Positions 1 to 5,988 are shown, counted from the first letter of the stretch. The stretch is 6,009 nt of DNA from CAZXPG01 sp964643145 (GCA_964643145.1 CAZXPG010000074.1:1-6009); one strand, 5' to 3'. Translations and numbers: made by a program. The notes: a model not told the origin generated them from the sequence alone.

Positions 1-1
1 C

Positions 2-7
2 AGAGGA
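2..7 (+). promoter_or_regulatory. Shine-Dalgarno AGAGGA for the short ORF at 16-99
   Basis: AGAGGA lies 8 bases before an ATG at position 16, which is a good sequence and a good spacing. It is the best ribosome binding site in the first 270 bases. It suggests that a real translation start existed here, even though the ORF it serves is only 27 codons long. Confidence 0.4.
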
Positions 8-15
8 ATATAACA

Positions 16-99
16 ATGAAAAACAGTCAGTTAGAGTTATTGGACACTAGTGCCTCAAGGGGGGAGGGTTGGGGTGGGGGTGATAAAGAATATTTGTGA
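16..99 (+). CDS. Short ORF (27 aa) running into a palindromic repeat; possible gene remnant or leader peptide
   Basis: An ATG with a well-placed AGAGGA upstream opens 27 codons and ends at TGA 97-99. The first 12 codons (MKNSQLELLDTS) look like ordinary coding sequence. From about codon 13 onward the reading frame is the left arm of the repeat and gives a Gly-rich tail (SRGEGWGGGDK). There is no recognisable domain, signal peptide or membrane segment. One reading is the 5' stub of a gene cut short when the repeat inserted. Others are a small leader peptide or chance. The frame does not continue into the downstream dehydrogenase gene: that gene is in a different frame, and this one stops at 97. 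Nothing in the sequence assigns a function. Confidence 0.2.
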   Translation: MKNSQLELLDTSASRGEGWGGGDKEYL

Positions 100-192
100 G
101 CGTAGCGAATTACTTATAAATTAAGGTGTTCACTCCGTTCACTCATTATAATTTGATCACCCCCACCTAGCCTTCCCCCTCAAGGGGGAGGG
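53..192. repeat. Nested imperfect inverted repeat, about 140 bp (small palindromic or MITE-like element)
   Basis: The G-rich left arm (59-84, ending GGGGTGGGGGTGAT) is the imperfect reverse complement of the C-rich right arm (156-180, starting ATCACCCCCACC). Ten consecutive Watson-Crick pairs join 75-84 to 156-165. Inside them lies a second pair of arms, 96-115 with 124-142 (GTGAGCGTAGCGAA against TTCACTCCGTTCAC), also pairing with a few mismatches and wobbles around an AT-rich loop. The right end carries its own hairpin, 172-191, with an 8-bp stem around TCAA. The left end begins CCTCAAGGGGG, which recurs as a direct copy at 178-188. No ORF encodes a transposase, so if mobile the element would be non-autonomous. 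Its copy number cannot be judged from one window. G/C-run palindromes of this kind are commonly dispersed in some bacterial genomes; that it is dispersed here is inference. Confidence 0.7.
147..152 (+). promoter_or_regulatory. Candidate -10 box TATAAT inside the repeat
   Basis: A perfect TATAAT lies in the AT-rich inner part of the palindromic element, 117 bases before the preferred start of the dehydrogenase gene. No good -35 hexamer is found 16-18 bases upstream, so this is only a candidate. If used, transcription would begin near 159 and the 172-191 hairpin would lie in the 5' untranslated leader. Confidence 0.2.
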
Positions 193-268
193 ATTTCATC
201 TTGTACTCGATGTCATGTATTATGGTAACACCTTAGTAAAATCCAAAACCCCCAACAAAAGTAGTAGC

Positions 269-2575
269 ATGAACAAAGTAGCGGTAATAGGCACAGGGGT
301 CATGGGAAGCGGGATTGCTGCTCAGTTGGCCAATAGCGGAACGGCGGTTATTTGGCTTGATATTGTGCCAGAAGGCGCAAGAAACCGCAATATCCTGGTG
401 GAGAGTGCGCTATTGCGTATGCAGTACCAGTCATCTACATTTTTCACGCTGAAAAACAATGCCCTGCTTATTACCTGCGGCAATCTGGAGGATGACCTGC
501 AATTACTGCATACGGCAGACTGGATTATTGAGGCGGCACCTGAGAAGCGTGAGTTGAAACAGCAACTATACCGTATTATTGATGATGTCAGGAAAGCAGG
601 CGCTATACTCTCTTCGACAACCTCCACCATCCCGTTAAAAGACCTGGTAGCTGGGCTACCGGAGGGGTTGAGGCGTGATATGATGGTAACCCATTTCCTT
701 AGCCCCCCCCGTTATACCCATTTGGTGGAATGGGTGGCAGAAGAAGAGAATGTGCCGTCCCATATCCATCATCTGCTCGAATTTATTGCCGTCCGCTTAG
801 GAAAAACCTTGATCCGTGTGCAAGATACGCCTGGTTTTATTGCTGGCCGTATGGGAGTGTTCTGGCTGGTAACGGCGCTGACTAAAGCAATGGCGATGGG
901 CATTTCCGTTGAGGAGGCGGACAGTTTGCTGGGGAAGCCGCTTGGCATTCCGAAGAGTGGTGTGTTCCGGCTGATGGACATGATAGGCATTGATACCATA
1001 TCGCTGATGGCGGAATCGATGCTTAGGCACTTGCCAGCCAGTGACAGTTTGCACCAGCTCTATAAGGAGCCGCTGCTTATCCGGCGGATGATCACGCAAG
1101 GCTATAGCGGCGATAAAGGCAAGGGCGGCTTCTACCGGGTGCTGAAGAAAAACGGTTTTTCCTTTAAACAGGTGATGGATCTGGCAGGAGGGCAATACCG
1201 GCTTGAGCATGAAGTGCTGCTTGAGAGTCGCGATAGTGAAAATATCCGTGGGCTGGTAACCTTCCCGGACAGGGGAGGGGAATATGCCTGGCAGGTGATG
1301 TCACATGTGCTGGCCTATGCCTGCCAGCTGGTGCCGGATGTTGCAGAAAATATCTATCAGTTGGACACGGCAATGAAAGCGGGGTTTAACTGGCGTTACG
1401 GGCCGTTTGAACTGATTGATCAGCTTGGCCCAGCCTGGTTTGCTGAGAAATTAAAGCAGGAGAAACGCCCAGTGCCTCCCTTGCTTGCCCGCCTGGGAAA
1501 AGGGCATTTTTACCGGGGAAGGAGCTATTATACTGCCAGAGCAGGCAACATACAATATGCCCCCATACCCTATAGTCGGGAGGCCTGGCAACTGGCAGAT
1601 ATAACAACAGGTAAAACACCTGTGCTTGCCAATGATTCGGCCGAACTATGGGATATAGGGGATGGTGTGTTGTGTTGTAGGTTAATAACCCCCATGAATC
1701 ATCTCGATAGCAGGGTGTTCGCGCTGCTTGAGCAGTCAGTCCAGCAGATGGAGAAAGGGTTCAAGGCGTTGCTTATTGGCAGTGACAACCTTCATTTTTC
1801 TTCCGGGCTTGCGCTCAGGCAATTACTGGAATATGTCCATAAGCATGAATATGAAGCAATCAGTGCACTCCTTACGCATGGGCATGCGGTATTCCGTGAG
1901 CTCAAATATGCCCCGTTTCCTGTAGTGATGGCGGTAAGTGGCAGGGTGCAAAATGCTGCATGTGAAATGGCCTTGAGTGTTGATGCAGTGCAGGCACATG
2001 CTAATACCGTCATGGGGCTTGCGCAGACTGAAATTGGATTACTGCCGGGGCTTGGGGGCTGTGCGTCGTTATTATTCAGGCGGCTTTCCGCAACGGATGC
2101 ACCGGATGAGCGTATGAATGCCGTGTTTCAGCTGTTTGAACAAATTGCTTTTGCCCGCAAAACCTACTCCGCTGAAGAAGCGCGCGAGAACTTCCTGTTA
2201 AATGACAGTAGCCGTATCTCCATGAACCGGGCGCGGCTGCTTGCGGATGCCAAACAATTATGCCTTAGCCTGGCGGAAGGCTATAATGCTCCAGAAAAGC
2301 CAGCAGTGCATCTGGAAGGAAGCGTGATCAAGGCCGCGTTAGGAATGATGTTATATGGGTTGCGGCAGGATAAAAGAATTCCCCCCTATGAAGAAAAAAT
2401 ATTCTGTCAGTTGGCTAATATTCTGTCTGCTGGCAGCATTGACGTCACCCAGGCAGTGACTGAAGAGCAGCTTTACGTATTGGAACATGCCGCATTCATG
2501 CGGCTGGTGACGATGGAACAGGCGGCACAGCGTATGGCCTATATGTTGAATACAGGGCGGGTGCTGAGGAATTGA
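269..2575 (+). CDS. FadB/FadN-like 3-hydroxyacyl-CoA dehydrogenase / enoyl-CoA hydratase fusion with altered active-site residues
   Basis: The protein has the beta-oxidation architecture in FadN order, dehydrogenase first and hydratase second, and would act in the cytoplasm on acyl-CoA. Numbering is from the start at 269 (768 aa, a full length for the family). A Rossmann fold opens with VIGTGVMGSG (G8, G10, G13), with acidic D31 ending the second strand. The TTSTIP loop carries S119, and H142 with E154 form the catalytic dyad in an HFLSPPRY...LVE motif. Then come DTPGFI (186-191), a GDKGKGGFY motif (282-289), the FNWRYGPFELIDQLG block near 373-387 and an enoyl-CoA hydratase domain at about 462-640. 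The C-terminus ends in the FadN-like MLNTGRVLRN. Several expected residues differ: Asn to Ser at 145, Asn to Gly at 193, Gly-Gly-Gly to NAA at 562-564, and Glu to Gln at 586. The frame is open upstream to an ATG at 215, but those 18 extra codons show no family similarity, and the Rossmann strand normally starts within a few residues of Met. Neither start has a strong ribosome binding site. No fadA or fadE neighbour is visible. The fold is secure; catalytic competence is doubtful. Confidence 0.9.
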   Translation: MNKVAVIGTGVMGSGIAAQLANSGTAVIWLDIVPEGARNRNILVESALLRMQYQSSTFFTLKNNALLITCGNLEDDLQLLHTADWIIEAAPEKRELKQQLYRIIDDVRKAGAILSSTTSTIPLKDLVAGLPEGLRRDMMVTHFLSPPRYTHLVEWVAEEENVPSHIHHLLEFIAVRLGKTLIRVQDTPGFIAGRMGVFWLVTALTKAMAMGISVEEADSLLGKPLGIPKSGVFRLMDMIGIDTISLMAESMLRHLPASDSLHQLYKEPLLIRRMITQGYSGDKGKGGFYRVLKKNGFSFKQVMDLAGGQYRLEHEVLLESRDSENIRGLVTFPDRGGEYAWQVMSHVLAYACQLVPDVAENIYQLDTAMKAGFNWRYGPFELIDQLGPAWFAEKLKQEKRPVPPLLARLGKGHFYRGRSYYTARAGNIQYAPIPYSREAWQLADITTGKTPVLANDSAELWDIGDGVLCCRLITPMNHLDSRVFALLEQSVQQMEKGFKALLIGSDNLHFSSGLALRQLLEYVHKHEYEAISALLTHGHAVFRELKYAPFPVVMAVSGRVQNAACEMALSVDAVQAHANTVMGLAQTEIGLLPGLGGCASLLFRRLSATDAPDERMNAVFQLFEQIAFARKTYSAEEARENFLLNDSSRISMNRARLLADAKQLCLSLAEGYNAPEKPAVHLEGSVIKAALGMMLYGLRQDKRIPPYEEKIFCQLANILSAGSIDVTQAVTEEQLYVLEHAAFMRLVTMEQAAQRMAYMLNTGRVLRN

Positions 2576-2616
2576 GGGATATGGAAATCCAGTATAATAG
2601 TTACTTGCAGTAAACA

Positions 2617-2701
2617 GGTTGCTCCCGTACATTATAGTTTTTTTATAAGGTTTGCTTATAAGAAACTGAGTGTATGTATGTGCCATTAAGCGGGAGTAGC
2701 C
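2617..2701 (+). promoter_or_regulatory. Possible structured 5' leader that hides the GT-C ribosome binding site
   Basis: The spacer after the dehydrogenase stop contains three nested potential helices. GGTTGCTCCCG (2617-2627) can pair over 11 positions (9 Watson-Crick, 2 G-U) with CGGGAGTAGCC (2691-2701), which includes the GGGAG ribosome binding site. TACAT (2628-2632) can pair with ATGTA (2674-2678). TTATAAG (2643-2649) can pair perfectly with CTTATAA (2655-2661) around a 5-base loop. No T-run follows on the + strand, so it does not look like a terminator. A role in translational control is inference from base pairing only. Confidence 0.35.
2692..2696 (+). promoter_or_regulatory. Shine-Dalgarno GGGAG that decides the GT-C start
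   Basis: GGGAG lies 7 bases before the ATG at 2704, whereas the upstream in-frame ATG at 2674 has no comparable site. This favours a start at 2704 and a protein of 556 residues rather than 566. Confidence 0.6.
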
Positions 2702-2703
2702 CT

Positions 2704-4374
2704 ATGCAATATGATGCAGGGTTTGATATATCACTGAATAAAATCTATAGCATACGGTGCTTCTATGTGCTGTTGGTAGTGCTAACAGGCATTTTTCTGC
2801 GAGTGTATCATATTGATAGCTATGATTATAGCGTAGATCAGATTATGCATATTCAAATAGCAGAAGGGAAGGATTTAAACGAAGTATGGCAATTTTCTAA
2901 AAATGAAACCCACCCACCCCTAGGGCATTTCCTGCGGTATTTCTGGATGAAGATTAGTGATAACCCTGTATGGGTACGCATGTTATCTGTTATTCCAGAT
3001 ATTGTGCTTATGGTTATGTTCTTTCTGTTAGGGAATAGGCTCTATCCTCATGCAGGCATTGTGGCGGCAACCCTGGCAGCGCTTAGCCCGGCCTTTATCA
3101 GTCTGGCGCAAGTTGTAAGAAATTATAGTTTTCTTTCATTGTTCTTCATGTGTTGTTTATATGGGTTGTTCCGGTTTCTTGAAAAGAAAGAGTTAAAATG
3201 GCTGGCGTTTTATACGTTTTTTGGGCTCCTTACGGTCAGTACCCACTTCGGAGCTGTTATTCCCATTTTTGCTATTACACTTGCTGCTCTTCCTCAGTTT
3301 TATAAAGAAAAGAAAAATTTCTGCTTATGGGTGGTAGCCAATGCCCTTATAGGAGGAGTGTTTTTGTTTTTTTATTGGGTGGAGCAATGGCCGCCATTAA
3401 GCAAAGTATACAATTTTCCCCTTCCTTTTCAGCAAAAGCTTGTATTTCTTGGTGATGCCATAAGCAGCATGATCCATTTTCCGTATGATATGCTGGTTGA
3501 AGTTCCGGGGCAAAGTCGTGATTATATTGTTGCTGCCTGTTTTATATTAATGGTTGTAAGTGCCAAACAGATACGTGTTACTGCCCCAGTTTTATTTAGG
3601 ATTATGGTATGTGTGCTATTGCTTTATATAATATTATGCACCTTGTCGTTATATGATAGTTCCTGCTATCGGCGAAGTATCTGGATTGCACCGTTTGTAA
3701 TTCTACCAATCAGTATTTTTCTTACCAGCTTATACGCGGTAGCCGCTGTTCCTGTGAAACTAAAACGCTATGGTCTGCTCTGCCTTACCATCGCAATAGG
3801 CAGTTATGCAGCATGGGGCGTGAACAGTTTCGCGTTCTCTCAGGAGAAAGTCAGTAAAGATGATCGCATTGCGTTAACAAATTTTTTCCTTACGCATGTA
3901 AAAACAAATGATGTTGTCGTGGGAGGAAAAGTGTCGATGTTGGCATTTTATTATCATGTACTACACGATAACTATTATCGTCATATGCCTGTTCTTAATA
4001 CTAAATCTTTTTATATGACGCGTAATATAGATATACGGAACATTGTCGTAAACAAGGTGGCTCTGGAGAAAGTATCATTTATCAGTACACCGTATTACTA
4101 TGTAATGTTTCCTGCTGAAAGGTTTATGGCATTATTTACACATATAGTAGAAAGGAAATGGCTTGATAATGCAGGTTCTGTATGGTTCTATAGTACAGTT
4201 AATGCAGAAGAATTGATAGCTATGAAGCTTATGCAATGCCCTGGTCTAAGTGTTGAAATGACTAATAAATTTGTAACGGAAGACCCTGCGGTGTTTGTAT
4301 ATTCTCTTCCTAAAGCTACGCTTATTAACGATGTTGTCTTTCCGGGAGGGAAATATCATCATTGTTTGTTTTAG
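2704..4374 (+). CDS. GT-C family membrane glycosyltransferase (GT39/ArnT-like)
   Basis: An integral inner-membrane protein of 556 aa that probably transfers a sugar from a polyprenyl-phosphate donor to an envelope acceptor on the periplasmic side. From the 2704 start, residues 1-18 are cytoplasmic. About ten hydrophobic stretches follow, roughly at 20-35, 93-110, 116-135, 142-160, 167-196 (probably two passes), 207-226, 275-290, 302-320, 328-351 and 358-375. The first large loop carries the GT39-type signature: an acidic site D45-Q46 where most relatives have Asp-Glu, and later E68-T-H-P-P-L73. R139-N-Y141 fits the conserved Arg-x-Tyr after the third helix. The last 180 or so residues are soluble and Tyr-rich, probably periplasmic. 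An in-frame ATG at 2674 would add ten residues but lacks a ribosome binding site. The gene is more AT-rich than the dehydrogenase gene, most clearly in its 3' third. The GT2-methyltransferase gene follows after 96 bases. The family is fairly certain; donor and acceptor are unknown. Confidence 0.82.
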   Translation: MQYDAGFDISLNKIYSIRCFYVLLVVLTGIFLRVYHIDSYDYSVDQIMHIQIAEGKDLNEVWQFSKNETHPPLGHFLRYFWMKISDNPVWVRMLSVIPDIVLMVMFFLLGNRLYPHAGIVAATLAALSPAFISLAQVVRNYSFLSLFFMCCLYGLFRFLEKKELKWLAFYTFFGLLTVSTHFGAVIPIFAITLAALPQFYKEKKNFCLWVVANALIGGVFLFFYWVEQWPPLSKVYNFPLPFQQKLVFLGDAISSMIHFPYDMLVEVPGQSRDYIVAACFILMVVSAKQIRVTAPVLFRIMVCVLLLYIILCTLSLYDSSCYRRSIWIAPFVILPISIFLTSLYAVAAVPVKLKRYGLLCLTIAIGSYAAWGVNSFAFSQEKVSKDDRIALTNFFLTHVKTNDVVVGGKVSMLAFYYHVLHDNYYRHMPVLNTKSFYMTRNIDIRNIVVNKVALEKVSFISTPYYYVMFPAERFMALFTHIVERKWLDNAGSVWFYSTVNAEELIAMKLMQCPGLSVEMTNKFVTEDPAVFVYSLPKATLINDVVFPGGKYHHCLF

Positions 4375-4393
4375 GTTGTAATATCAAAAGTGT

Positions 4394-4447
4394 CTGGATA
4401 TAGCAGTCGGAACTGGTTACAATGACGAAAAGAAAACCGACATCCAG
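4394..4447 (+). promoter_or_regulatory. Possible alternative RNA helices before the GT2-methyltransferase gene
   Basis: CTGGAT (4394-4399) pairs with ATCCAG (4442-4447) and, directly inside on the 3' side, GTCGG (4406-4410) pairs with CCGAC (4437-4441). This makes an interrupted 11-bp stem with a 6-base bulge and a 26-base loop. AACTGG (4411-4416) can instead pair with CCAGTT (4444-4449), which excludes the first helix. The ribosome binding site lies about 15 bases downstream. No T-run follows, so an intrinsic terminator is unlikely. No known riboswitch class is recognised. Confidence 0.25.
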
Positions 4448-4462
4448 TTATAGGGTGATTGC

Positions 4463-4467
4463 AAGGA
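4463..4467 (+). promoter_or_regulatory. Shine-Dalgarno AAGGA for the GT2-methyltransferase gene
   Basis: AAGGA ends 3 bases before the ATG at 4471. The spacing is short, but no other site is near. It lies inside any protein begun at the alternative in-frame TTG at 4459, and it therefore argues for the ATG start. Confidence 0.45.
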
Positions 4468-4470
4468 ATT

Positions 4471-5988
4471 ATGGTTAGATTACTGATACTTATTGTGGCG
4501 TATAATGCTGAAAAGCACATTAGCAGTGTTATAAGCAGAATTCCAGATGCATTATGGCATAGCGATATATATGAAACTGAGATACTGCTCCTCGATGATG
4601 CTTCGCAGGATAATACCGCACTTGCGGGCTGTTTGTATAGCCTTAAGGAAGGGAAGGTAATCAGAGTTGCGCGTAATGAAGTAAATCAGGGTTATGGAGG
4701 TAATCAGAAGTTAGGCTATATTTATGCCATGGCGCATAATTTTGATGTTGTCGCGTTGTTGCATGGTGATGGTCAATATGCGCCGGAAATCCTGATGGAT
4801 TTAGTTGCGCCGGTTGCCTCAAATGATGCTGATGCTGTATTTGGCTCGCGTATGATATATAAAAAAGAGGCGCTTAAAGGAGGGATGCCACTCTATAAGT
4901 TCTGTGGCAATATTATTCTTTCTACTATCCAGAACAGTCTTATGTCCTATAAGTTGTCTGAATATCATTCAGGCTATCGTGTCTATAGTATCAATGCGTT
5001 AAGGCAGCTTCCTTTTCGCTATAATTCTGATTGGTTTGATTTTGATACCGACATCATTGTGCAGTTAATAGATAACCAGATGCGTATCAAAGAGTTGCCT
5101 ATCCCTACCTATTATGGTGATGAAATATGTTATGTGAATGGCATACGGTACGCGGTTAGAATTCTATGGAGCACAGTGCTTTCACGTTTGCAGAAATATG
5201 GGCTTTATTACTGCCGTAAATATGACTATACCCCCACTGAATATACCGATAAAACCTTCTTTGATAGCAGCCATACATTTATCATAGAGCAGCTATTGCC
5301 AGCAAGAAAAGCGATAAAGGTCATGGATATAGGAGGGGGGAACGGGTATGTTGCCTCTCGTCTCAAACAGTTGGGTATGGTGGTGCATGGGTGTGACATG
5401 CTCCCTACTTCTGAAGGGCAGTATGACCGCTATCTACAAGTAGATTTAAATAAAGCAGCTTTTAGCGAGATTGAAGAAGAATATGACTATGTTATTCTTG
5501 GTGATGTAATTGAACATCTTGATGCACCAGAGCAATTTCTCGAGAATATACGGAAAGTACAGGGGTTCTCCAAGGCAACGTTCCTTATTACTACGCCTAA
5601 TATTGCGTTTATCCTGATGCGGTTGCTGCTGTTACTGGGTAATTTTCATTATACCGCTAAAGGTATTATGGATAGAACGCACAAACGGTTATTTACCTTC
5701 AGCAGTGTTACGCAGTTATTAGAGGAATCTGGTTTTGTAATAGAAAAGACCGTAGGGATACCTGCTCCTTTTCCATTGATGATAAAAAACAGGCTGTTGC
5801 AGAAATGCTGTATCCATATCAATATAGGGTTAATTAAGATATGGAAAAGCCTATTTGCCTATCAGATTGGTATAGTCGCCGTGCCTGCCGTGACGTTGGA
5901 ATCAAAAATACATGATGCGATCCAGCAGGGAAAAATACTATGGAGTAAAGCGCAGCTTACCCAAAACTGTCAACTATTTGAAAAATAA
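4471..5988 (+). CDS. Bifunctional GT2 glycosyltransferase / class I SAM-dependent methyltransferase
   Basis: A two-domain protein of 505 aa. Residues 1 to about 235 are a GT-A fold GT2 domain of the dolichyl-phosphate-mannose-synthase-like type. It has IVAYNAE near the N-terminus (Y11, N12), LLLDDASQDNT (D42, D43, D47), NQGYGGN (72-78) and HGDGQY (98-103) at the DxD position. GSRM (125-128), EYHSGYR (164-170), DFDTDI (190-195) and a KELPIPTYYGD stretch follow. Residues about 262-470 are a Rossmann methyltransferase: motif I DIGGGNG (286-292), acidic D309 at the end of the second strand, and LGDVIEHL (343-350), as in UbiG-like Methyltransf_11/23 proteins. A hydrophobic stretch near 375-390 could touch the membrane, but there is no clear transmembrane pair of the kind many polyprenyl-phosphate GT2 enzymes have. 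A likely job is loading a sugar onto polyprenyl phosphate or a glycan, with methylation of the same product. The adjacent GT-C gene could use such a donor. The ATG at 4471 is preferred over TTG 4459 because AAGGA lies between them. Domains are confident; substrates are unknown. Confidence 0.88.
   Translation: MVRLLILIVAYNAEKHISSVISRIPDALWHSDIYETEILLLDDASQDNTALAGCLYSLKEGKVIRVARNEVNQGYGGNQKLGYIYAMAHNFDVVALLHGDGQYAPEILMDLVAPVASNDADAVFGSRMIYKKEALKGGMPLYKFCGNIILSTIQNSLMSYKLSEYHSGYRVYSINALRQLPFRYNSDWFDFDTDIIVQLIDNQMRIKELPIPTYYGDEICYVNGIRYAVRILWSTVLSRLQKYGLYYCRKYDYTPTEYTDKTFFDSSHTFIIEQLLPARKAIKVMDIGGGNGYVASRLKQLGMVVHGCDMLPTSEGQYDRYLQVDLNKAAFSEIEEEYDYVILGDVIEHLDAPEQFLENIRKVQGFSKATFLITTPNIAFILMRLLLLLGNFHYTAKGIMDRTHKRLFTFSSVTQLLEESGFVIEKTVGIPAPFPLMIKNRLLQKCCIHINIGLIKIWKSLFAYQIGIVAVPAVTLESKIHDAIQQGKILWSKAQLTQNCQLFEK

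Noticed and set aside
53..191. CRISPR repeat-spacer structure, from the repeated CCTCAAGGGGG
   Set aside because: Only two copies occur, 125 bases apart, as the ends of one inverted-repeat element, with no regular spacing.
215..268. Upstream start at 215 adding 18 residues to the dehydrogenase
   Set aside because: The added residues are Lys/Ser-rich with no family match and precede the normal start of the Rossmann strand. No ribosome binding site is at a usable distance. It cannot be fully excluded, because the 269 start also lacks one.
703..710. Run of eight C residues in the dehydrogenase gene as a possible frameshift or phase-variation site
   Set aside because: The frame continues through it into correct family motifs (SPPRY...LVE), so the present state is in frame. 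One C8 tract inside an enzyme gene is weak evidence for phase variation.
797..1210. Antisense ORF of 137 codons, and similar antisense ORFs at 322-630, 769-999, 1164-1373, 1386-1619, 1792-2013 and 2351-2686
   Set aside because: They lie opposite a gene with clear domain motifs, show no recognisable protein features, and several overlap one another. They are shadows of the coding strand.
1728..1925. Same-strand ORF of 65 codons inside the dehydrogenase gene
   Set aside because: It is out of frame within the hydratase domain and has no domain content.
2581..2613. Ten-codon ORF right after the dehydrogenase stop, preceded by GAGGGA
   Set aside because: The purine run is only 1-2 bases from the ATG, too close to act as a ribosome binding site, and the peptide is trivial.
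2636..2662. T-run and TTATAAG/CTTATAA hairpin as an intrinsic terminator
   Set aside because: The T-run is on the 5' side of the stem on the + strand, and on the - strand an A-run follows. The stem is also AT-rich. It does not fit a terminator in either direction.
4422..4478. Eighteen-codon ORF whose stop overlaps the start of the GT2-methyltransferase gene
   Set aside because: The overlap is suggestive of coupling, but there is no ribosome binding site, and a frame this short is expected by chance.
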